64,000 nucleotides of DNA from Eretmocerus hayati (Eukaryota; Arthropoda; Insecta; Hymenoptera; Aphelinidae), in contig CM056742.1 of assembly GCA_029851415.1 (NCBI GenBank), forward strand, positions 83,814,748 through 83,878,747. The letters are read 5' to 3'. Of this stretch, positions 55,813-64,000 are shown piece by piece. The notes under the pieces were generated by a model, which saw nothing but the letters and a program-made list of their open reading frames with translations, was not told where the DNA came from and did no database searches. The position numbers were made by a program, and so were the translations under genes. Positions within the stretch are counted from its first letter, which is position 1, and each line of letters opens with the position of its first letter.

Positions 55813-58592
55813 GAATCTTTCAGAAACCTTCCTGCAAGCTTTCAGGAAAACCCGGGAATCTTTCAGAAAGATTTCACTGAAAGCTTCCCTCAATAAAGAT
55901 ATGTCCCACTTCAGACACCTTTCTGCAAGATTTCATGAAATATTGCCGGGAATATTTCGGGAAGCTTTCAGAAACATTTCATTGAAATATTCCAGTGAAA
56001 TGTTCCTGCAAGATTCCATGGAATCTCACGAAAATATATGCGTTAATGTTCTGTCTGTGGAATCCATATTTTGCTTGATAAGTTTCTCAATCATTCTAAT
56101 GCATGACTTCATCATTCTGACTCGTACTTCAACTCCATTGTGACGTTGAATCCAAAGCTTCACGTTAGATTCATCCAGGTTTTATGAACTCTTCGATGTA
56201 CGCGACACCTAACCGATGAGCCATCTTCCTGTCTTATATACTAACCAGCGTCTATTGTGAACGCTCGCGAGAAAGCCTTTACGCATCTTCAAATAATCCT
56301 CACGTATCATTTACAGACCATTATGCATAGCTGGTCCTGGGTATGTTATCACACATGACAGATCATTTGATACTACCATCGAATTTCCTGATAGATAATT
56401 TCCCAAAAACCATATAATTTATGAGAATGAAATTTGAGAACTAAAGTGTGTTATGCGACATCTATCGGGAACAGAATCTTCCAATGAAATATTCTCTTCC
56501 TCTGCAACGTTTCTGGAAGATTCCTACAATCTTTCACTGCAATGTGACTGAAAGATTCCTAGGCTGTTCCATCGCAATATTTATGTGTCATATCCCACAG
56601 ATTCCAGTCGTTAAGAATTAATCCTCGGAATATTTTAACAGTCTAATATGTTGTTACCTCGGTTGAAAAGGTTTTCGGTATTAATATGCAGTACCCCGTC
56701 ACATAGTTTTGCTCTAAAAGATTTTAGGGAACTTGCGAGAATCTATCAACAATATCTCAGTGCAAGATTCCTGGGAGATTACCTGTGGAATGTTCCCAAG
56801 AAATATGTACGGAATCAGTCAGAGAGCTTCCACAAACCTATTATTATGATGGCTTTATTTATATGCGACGACTCGTGATTATCCTAAACAAGTTAGGAAT
56901 TCAATGAGCCTATATCACAGCGGAGGCTTGGAAATCTTCCAGAAATATTTCAGTGAATTGTGTCAAAGGAATCTTTCAAAAAGCTTTCGTGAATCTTTCA
57001 AAAATATTTCAGTGCAAGGTTTCCGAAAGATTGCGTGTAAGATTCTTTGAAATATTCACGGGAGCTTCCGGAAAGCTTTCTCTGAAGTAGTGCCACAGAA
57101 CATTTTGAAATATCACCTGCAATATCCTTGCGAGATTGCTGGGAGATTGCAATGAAATATTCCATTGATCTCAATATCGTACAAAGATTTCGCCGGAATT
57201 CTTCCTAAGAATATTGCATTGAAATCTTCCAGAAAGCTTTCGTAAAGATTTCGACGATATTTCAGTGCAACGTTCCTGAAAGATTACCGGTGAAATAATT
57301 CCTAGAAATATTTTCGGAATCTTTTAGAAGGTATTCAAAAATTTCCCAATTTCATTAGGTGCAATTGAGTGGCAGAGAGGTTACCTATAGAGGAATTTTT
57401 TGAAATGTTCCCGGAATCTATTGATTCAATGGAAACCAGAATCAAATTGATTTTCCAAGCTCAATCCAAAGTGGTACGTTTCATATCGTGAGTTAGAAGG
57501 ATAACTCACAGCCACAAAGTGCTCCATATAGAGTATCAGAACGCGGTGAGTTTTGAATATCTATCATAGAATTTTTGAAGATTTCCCAGCCTGAAAGAAC
57601 TGCAAGCACGATGTTATTTGAAACTGGTCTCAAAATGTGGCCCTTCGTAGAAGCTAGCAAACTCTCCAGAGAATTTTGGGGCCTCGTCCTGATGAAATAT
57701 TATACTCAATATCGATGAAACATTTCCAGGAGATTCTCCCCATAGCAGTGAAACCTCACAAGAGGCTTTCGTAACTCTTCCAAAACTTCTCCCCAAAATA
57801 TTGCACACATCTTCACAAGATTCCTACAACCTTTCACTGCAATGTGACTGAAAGATTCCCAGAATGTTCCACCGCAATATTTATGTGTCATATCCCACAG
57901 ATTCAAGTCGTTAAGAATTACTCCTCGCAATACTTTAACAGTATAATATGTTCTTACCTCGGTTGTAACGGTTTTCGGTATCAATATGCAATACCCCGTC
58001 ACATAGTTTTGCTCTGAAAGATTTTAGGGAGCTTGCGAGAATCTATCAACAATATCTCAGTGCAAGATTCCTGGGAGATTACCTGTGGAATGTTCCCAAG
58101 AAATGAATACGGAATCAGTCAGAGAGCTTCCACAAACCTATTATTATGATGGCTATATTTATATGCGACGACTCGTGATTAGCCTAAATTCAAAAGAGAT
58201 TTGAACAAATGAGGAATTCAATGAGCCTATATCACAGCGGAGGCTTGTAAATCTTCCAGAAATATTTCAGTGAATTGTTCCAAGAAATCTTCCAGAGAGC
58301 TTTCGTGAATCTTTCAGAAATATTTCAGTGCAAGGTTTCCGAAAGATTGCGTGTAAGGTTCTTTGAAATATTTACGGGAGCTTCCGGAAAGCTTTCTCTG
58401 AAATAATGCCACGGAACACTTCGAAATATCACCTGCAATATCCCTGGAAGGTTCCTGGGAGATTGTAATGGAATACTACATTGAAATCTTCCAGAAAGCT
58501 TTCGTAAAGATTTTAACAATATTTCAATGCAACGTTTCTGAAAGATTACCGGTGAAATAATCCCTATAAATATTTTTGGAACCTTTTAGAAG
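55813..58592 (+). repeat. Satellite-like region with a 1.3-kb-period duplication
   Basis: Short degenerate monomers such as 'tttcagaaatatttcagtg' and 'gcaagattcctgggagatta' recur many times. On a larger scale 56521-57330 and 57821-58592 are direct copies (about 1,262-1,300 bp apart) sharing whole segments, including 'gttttcggtat.aatatgca' and 'ttattatgatggct'. No gene is supported. The next LTR element starts exactly where the second copy breaks off ('ttttagaag|tgtgacg'). Confidence 0.75.
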
Positions 58593-58902
58593 TGTGACGA
58601 CATAGGTGATTGCTCTCATTAAGCAATCACCCCGTCGTCGGTTCTGCAAAACCGATCGCCGATGCACACCTGGAGGAATGCATCGCGCGATCACGTTTTG
58701 CCGAACTTTGCACTTTGTGTCTGTACACGACGCGCATCGAGCCGAGGATATATAATCCTCGACTCGCGCGCGCCGCGTCAGACCGCTCATCCACTCTTTA
58801 CATCAAATACACAGCATATTTGTATTCATAGTTCACTCCATTTCAATATATATATCTACATATATATCCGAGTCATTCTTTGTCGCCGACACCCACGTAA
58901 CA
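58593..58902 (+). repeat. 5' LTR with terminal hairpin
   Basis: TG start at 58593 and GTAACA end at 58902. The boundary is supported by the primer-site motif one base later and by the break in the satellite duplication at the start. The first 45 bases fold: GACGAC-ata-GGTGATTGCT pairs with AGCAATCACC-cc-GTCGTC (58596-58639). Confidence 0.7.
58749..58755 (+). promoter_or_regulatory. LTR TATA box inside a 7-bp palindrome
   Basis: TATATAA at 58749-58755. It is framed by CGAGGAT (58743-58749) and ATCCTCG (58755-58761), which are reverse complements, so the box sits in the loop of a small stem. Transcription would start within the LTR about 25-30 bases downstream. Confidence 0.55.
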
Positions 58903-58903
58903 G

Positions 58904-58914
58904 TGGTGCTAGGT
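58904..58914 (+). other. Primer-binding site
   Basis: TGGTGCTAGGT begins one base after the LTR end. The same motif follows the LTR fragment at 17660, which supports its function. Confidence 0.6.
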
Positions 58915-59314
58915 GTGTACGACCTAGAATTTTCTCTTGCGAAAACATCCGTGAGTGGACTCGAGTAAGTGAATTATACGATACAAGAGCTGCAATTCAA
59001 CATCGCTACGGACGTCGTGGGATACAAGTGAAGAGTGGACCAACCAGCCCCCTATCAACATCAGGTGAAGACTAGCAGCCGCACAACATCCAGGCAGTGC
59101 ATCCCACCCGCCAACATCAGGGCGACGCACCGTAGCATCCAACGAGTATCTACGCAGAGCAAAAATCCCAGGAGGGAATGTACGCAGTGATCATCGCCAT
59201 CACCATCGCCCTCCGAGCTGCGTCGCAGTAAGTCTAGTCTAATAGATCTCGCTATAACATTTCACACCCGTTCTCACGTCTCTAGGAAAGAAAAAAAGAA
59301 AAAGGAAAGAAAAA

Positions 59315-61538
59315 ATGCCTTTCAACATTTTCAAAAGCAAGCAAGCTCGCGCAAAATCGATATCGGACCTCAATGAGGAGACCGAAGTAACATTTCACAG
59401 AGACATGAGGACGAGGGCAACCTCAGAAAACCCATTGCCGACGAATTACGCGAACGAGGATAGGGAAGTAGAAGACCTCCGAGACAATAGTAATACACAA
59501 GAAAATACACACGAGCAGGAACACGAATACGAACACGAACATGAACATGAGTACACAGTGGAAGAAATCGAACAGCTCATGCGAATACCAGCACCCGCGT
59601 TGTCACCCACAACAAAATACATAATCAACACGACGGGAAGAATTCCTATGCACATCATGCTAGAACAGGCCAAGGTCCTCGGATGGACACCACCGGGTAA
59701 TTTATGGCACGGAATTGAGCCGAGAATTGAACGGAACATGAACTCCCAATACATACAAAACCCTAGCCATATGGGTAATGGAGAACGGTTGATGAATTCA
59801 CGGGAAGAGTCCGCGGAAAATTCTACTCGAATCTCTCAAGCCACTCAGACGGTCGATTTTCGAGATGCTACACAAACCACACGGATGGAACCACAGAATT
59901 CAATCACACACGACACACCAAATCAGATACCCCAAAGTTCCTACGGTAACCAGACTTTCACGCACATACAAATACCACAAGCACCGAATGTCCCATCAGC
60001 AGAGTACTGTAGAGTGTCAGATACAGTCGATACTCGAAACCCCATCTACATACAAAATCAACAGAGAATCGTGATGCAAAATATGGAACAGAACCGGCAA
60101 CACACACCGATAATATCAGCGTCAATGAATAATCCATTTTTTTATCACATGCATGATGCGAGAGACAGAGTGACACCATCACAAATTATTCAACAACTCT
60201 ATCAATCGACCCCAATGAGGCCACCAGCATACAATCACGAGTCAAATCAGACACACGCCCAAGGCCATCCGACACTAATATCAAACACGCCATATATTCA
60301 CACACAAGTATCACCTACACGACAACATCAGCCGCAGAAGCAGTACATTCACACACAATATCAGCCACAAGAGATAGGTACACAATCACAACACATACAC
60401 ACAGGACTGCACCAGGAACAAATCCACACGGGTTATGGGAGACGACTGACGAAAGACGAAAGAAAGAACTTAGATTACATACCACAGTTCGACGGGTCCC
60501 CTATGATGCTTAGTGACTACCGTCAAAAAATCCAACGTTTAGCACCAAAGGATCTACATATAGAGGACCAGCAGGAAATATTGGGACGAATCCAAGATAA
60601 ATTAAAGGGCAAAGCACATACAGATTTTTATTACAAATGCACAAAATACGAGTCAGTAGAAAAATATTTAGACGCGGTTTTCGAGAGATATAGAACAGTA
60701 GAATCCCCGGAGAACATCATTTTTGAGATCAAGTCATTAAAAGCGATCCCAAACGAAAAACCAGACGATCTACGAAGAAGGATACAGACGTTAGCCGACA
60801 AGTACGAAATACTGATGAATATAGCACCGGAATATTCGGAGAATGAAAAAGAATTCAGGAAGAGAGATGTAGAAAACGCGGCCCGAGAGAGATTCATATA
60901 CCTTCTAGACGGAAATCTGGGAATTTACGTAAATGCAGAAAAACCAAAAACGCTAGAGGAAGCCGGTAGATACGCGGCCAGTATTTATAACAGAATGAAA
61001 CAAAACGAAATGTTCGCGGGAAAACCGAATCAAGTGAAGATCATGAGGACAGAGACAGAGTCAGAACCCAACACTAACACACACAGAACAAAATTCACAG
61101 AACAATAGGTCGTACGACAATCGGGGACCAAACCGGTATTCATCCAATCACAATAGACCAAATGGGAGATTTGAGCAACGATGCTATGAATGCAATAAAC
61201 CAGGTCATATAGCGAGACAATGCGAGCGTAAAAATAGGCAGAAGCAGAGGAGGTCGAATGAAAATAGAGAATATCAGGTACAATGCGCATACTGCCAAAT
61301 GCTAAATCATCCATCATGGGTATGCAGAAAATTGATGGATGATTTCGCCACAGAGAAAATAACACGGGAAGTATACTTAGAATTCAGAGGCAATGGGAGA
61401 GGTAGAGGAAATGAGAGATCGAATAGCCGCGACGACAGCAATAACGGAGGTAGAAGCGAGGGATCGGGTGGTACCCAAGGCGGAGGGCAACCACAAGGCC
61501 AACAGACGCAGGGACGACCAAGTTCTTTAAACGCGTAA
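59315..61538 (+). CDS. gag: Gag with two CCHC knuckles (one frame break)
   Basis: ATG at 59315 follows a purine-rich AAAGAAAAA leader. The first 597 codons (to TAG 61106-61108) give an acidic N-terminus with a Glu-His repeat (about residues 70-80), a long Gln/Thr/His-rich linker, and a capsid-like domain from about residue 385. That domain includes IPQFDGSPMMLSDYRQKI, LKGKAHTDFYYKC and EKPDDLRRRIQTLADKYEIL. The zinc knuckles CYECNKPGHIARQC and CAYCQMLNHPSWVC and a Gly/Asn/Arg-rich tail lie in the +1 frame, which is open across the junction (from about 61060) to TAA 61536-61538. A one-base indel in this copy, or an error in the sequence, is the likeliest cause. A programmed +1 shift is less likely because no known signal is visible. 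Confidence 0.8.
61526..61532 (+). promoter_or_regulatory. -1 ribosomal frameshift heptamer TTTAAAC
   Basis: In the zinc-knuckle (gag) frame the codons read TCT TTA AAC GCG TAA, so T-TTA-AAC is correctly phased as X-XXY-YYZ. Slipping back one base continues directly into the pol frame. The gag stop follows two codons later. Confidence 0.8.
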
Positions 61539-64000
61539 CCTGCTCGCCGGCAACCTCAGGCGACGAGCAGCGGGAAAAAGCACAAAACGGGAAGAAAAAT
61601 GAGAGGAGAGTCGTTTCAATAAGGTGTTTGAAAACGGGAAAATGCCCACCAGTAGTGACAATTTTTAGTGATGAAATAAAGTGTACACGCGCAAGATTTT
61701 ATGTGGATTCAGGAGCCGATATATGTATAATCAAAGAGAGCAGAGTTCACCCTCGAATTCAAATAGACAGAGAAGAAACGGTTTCAATTACAGGCGTGAC
61801 AAATGGAAAAGTCGAGTCTTTGGGGAAAATAATGATGAGAATAAATGGGTGGGACGCGGAGGTCCATATTGTGCCGAATGAATTTCCTGTAAAAACTGAT
61901 GGCCTTATAGGTTGGGACTTTCTTACGAAGCACGGAGCAATAGTAGACGCGAGAAAAAAATGTCTACGAATAAATAAATATGAAATCCCCTTTGATTCTG
62001 AGGAAAAAATCCATTTGCCAGCAGGAACCACGAGTATTATTCGAGTAAAAGTGAACAATAGTGAGAGAGTTGGATGGGTGCCATTGAAAAAATTAGCACC
62101 AGGAGTTCTTTTTGGAAATTTTGTTGCAGAAAATCACGATGGTTATACATATGCGGAAATTTTGAATTTGAGTAGCAATGCAATCGAAATTCCAGAGCCG
62201 TGTGTCGAAATACTACCTTGCGAAACGATTCTCCCTCATGAAAAATTTGCTGGTGAGGTCAGCAAGAAGCGGAAAAGAAACTGCGTAGTCCGCAAAATGG
62301 AAATGCGCAGGAAACTAAATGCTGAGTCGGAGCAGCAATCAAAAATCGTGCATACGCGACATGAAACCGAGGAACGCGTTGAGAAGTTGATGAAACTTGT
62401 AGACGTCGAAGGTTGCACAGATGAGGAAATCGCGCATGTACGACGTTTGCTGAGTATCAACCCCTGGAGATTCGCTCTTGATGGAGAACCTTTAACAACA
62501 ACGAATATCCTCAAACATAAGATCAAATTGAAAACGGACAAGCCTATCAAATGCAAGAGGTACCGGGTACCGCCTAAATTGCAGAAGATCATGCAGGAAG
62601 AGATAGATAAATTACTAGATTTAGGCATCATAGAGCACTCCAGGACGCCATACTCAGCGAACTGTTGGGTTGTGCCTAAACCCCCCGACAAGAACGGTAA
62701 CAAACGATGGCGATTCGTGACAGACTTTCGAAAATTGAATGAACAGACAGTAGGGACTTCACAACCTATCCCGTCGACGCCGGACATCCTAGAGAAACTC
62801 GCGAGCGCGAAATACATCACGGTATGCGATTTGAAATCAGGATTTTTCCAGGTAGCCATGGATGAGGAAAGCGCTGATTATACAGGGTTCGCTGGGCCTA
62901 CCGGAAACTACCGTTACTTGAAAATGGGGATGGGTCTCGCCGGAAGTCCAGATACCTTCATGGAAATGATGTACCGGGCGTTCGCCGGATTAACGCCGGA
63001 TCAAGTCCTTATTTACTTAGACGATATGATGATTTTCGCGAATTCACTCGAAGAACATGAGAATAAATTCCGGAGATTCATAGAGAGGATCGAAGAAGCA
63101 AATTTATTAATTGAACCGAAGAAATGTCAATTTCTGAAGAGAGAGGCGCGAGTACTCGGACATATAGTAGGAGGCGGAAGTCTGAAACCGAATCCGGATA
63201 AGATAGAAGCATGCCGGAAATACCCAGTACCAACTACGGTGCGAAAAGTCAAAGAATTTCTAGGATTCGTAGGATACTACCGCCGGTTCATTCATAAATT
63301 CGCGGAAATGGCCCACCCACTTACACAACTCACGCGAAACGGTACCGAATGGAGATGGGGTTCGGAACAACAGACGGCATTCGAGAAACTTCGAGATTCA
63401 CTGTGTAGCGAGCCAATCTTAGCAGCACCTGACGAATCTAGGCCTTATTGGGTACACACCGATGCTTCGGACCATTCGGTGGGGGCAATTTTGGCCCAAG
63501 GTGAACCTGGGAAGGATAGGCCCATTTGCTACACGTCGAAGCCAATGAAAGGCGCACAGTTAAGGTACAGCACCTACGATAAAGAAATGCTCGCGATCTG
63601 CCATGCGATTGACAAGTTCCGACCGTACCTATGGGGAAAACGCTTTACAGTCGTAACAGATCACGAAAACCTTCGGTTTTTCCATACGGCAAAAAGGGAT
63701 GACTCACGGTTTAACAGACTTAAAGCAGCCCTACAAGGGTATGACTTCCGGATCATATTTCGCAAAGGAAAGGACAACGTAGCAGACGCGCTCTCACGCA
63801 ACCCGATACTACGCGAAGGCGAGGTAGACCTATCAGAAAAATCGCGCGACGAATTATACCAAATCGCAGACCAACAAGAGAAAGAAGACCCAAGCTGTAG
63901 AGAAGACAACCCACCAGGCCGTATCTTCATGCTGCAATCGCTATTTGAAGAAGACGAAGTCGACGCGTCGGATTCAGACCAGGTGACCGGATATGAAGAG
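61526..64000 (+). CDS. pol: Pol: protease, RT, RNase H (partial, open to window end)
   Basis: Reading in the -1 frame from the slippery site, about 825 codons are free of stops. Protease: FYVDSGADICIIK (D-S-G-A) and later GLIGWDFLTKHGA. RT: KRYRVPPKLQKIM, WRFVTDFRKLNEQT, ITVCDLKSGFFQVAMDEES, LKMGMGLAGSPDTFM and IYLDDMMIF (Y-L-D-D). Then the block GHIVGGGSLKPNPDKIEA and FLGFVGYYRRFIHKFAE. RNase H: WVHTDASDHSVGAILAQ, YSTYDKEMLAICHAI and VTDHENLRFF, then KGKDNVADALSRNP. Integrase should follow beyond the window. All catalytic residues seen are intact. Pol copies Gag-packaged RNA into DNA; the -1 shift would set a low Pol:Gag ratio. Confidence 0.92.
61540..61570 (+). promoter_or_regulatory. Frameshift-stimulating stem-loop
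   Basis: CTGCTCG (61540-61546) pairs perfectly with CGAGCAG (61564-61570). Further C/G pairs are possible inside (47-48 with 59-60). The spacer from the heptamer is 7 nt, within the usual 5-9 nt. Structure downstream of a TTTAAAC site is the standard arrangement for -1 frameshifting. Confidence 0.7.

Larger units (their letters stand above)
58593..64000 (+). mobile_element. Ty3/Gypsy element, 5' LTR to pol (continues past the window)
   Basis: Starts with TGTGACGACA at 58593. Features in order: a 310-bp 5' LTR, primer site, 410-bp leader, gag, a -1 frameshift signal and pol, which is open to the last base of the window. The 3' LTR is outside. It is the best preserved element here: pol has no stop in 2.4 kb, and gag has a single frame break. 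It inserted into the satellite-like region. Confidence 0.88.

Noticed and set aside
1..64000. tRNA, rRNA, CRISPR array
   Set aside because: No cloverleaf with A/B boxes, no conserved rRNA core and no regularly spaced short repeats were found; the tandem arrays here are satellites or element parts.

Overview
This is eukaryotic, almost certainly arthropod, nuclear DNA. Coding stretches are split by GT..AG introns, there are no bacterial operons, and nearly every recognisable protein is an insect-type transposable-element protein: Ty3/Gypsy, BEL/Pao, a CR1/Jockey-like LINE and a Mutator-like (MULE) transposase. AT-rich runs with many 'tatataggtata' strings and CpG-rich LTRs would suit a hymenopteran, but that is only an impression. 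I see no complete conserved host gene, tRNA, rRNA or CRISPR array.

Layout. 1-2734: debris of LTR retroelements (a broken leader/gag-like ORF, a 12-bp hairpin, an initiator-tRNA-Met-type primer site). 2735-5500: a tandem array of about 185-bp units. Its outer 1.3 kb reappears in inverted orientation at 48950-50244. The two arms are collinear and run outward to exactly the same terminal bases, so 2735-50244 looks like one 47.5-kb element with long, internally repetitive terminal inverted repeats (TIRs) that later elements invaded.

Inside it, from left to right: the 3' end of a minus-strand gene made of very small exons (5889-6585); a full-length but gutted Gypsy element with 2,239-bp LTRs and a 4-bp target duplication (7136-15066); two short minus-strand exon-like ORFs; two foldback elements; a gag-only LTR element (about 17470-22576); MULE transposase exons (23283-24320, and a FLYWCH zinc-finger exon at 38328-38461); a 12.4-kb Gypsy element on the minus strand (24357-36725) sitting in an intron between those exons and carrying gag, pol and a third ORF after pol; a hairpin-rich block (40549-41615); a possible small two-exon gene (42414-42964); and a decayed LINE on the minus strand (about 43000-48390).

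Right of the second TIR: a BEL/Pao element with stops and frameshifts (50826-55812), a satellite-like region with a 1.3-kb-period duplication (55813-58592), and a younger Gypsy element (58593 to the window end). That last element has a 5' LTR, a gag with one frame break, and an uninterrupted pol. Its gag and pol are joined by a textbook -1 frameshift heptamer (61526-61532) followed by a stem-loop.

How it fits together: the simplest history is a large MULE-like element carrying its transposase and perhaps other minus-strand genes. It was then hit by at least two Gypsy insertions with recognisable target duplications, one LINE and several small elements. The least familiar parts are the TIR-bounded composite, the small-exon gene in it, and the post-pol ORF whose C4 zinc finger matches that of the same element's Gag.
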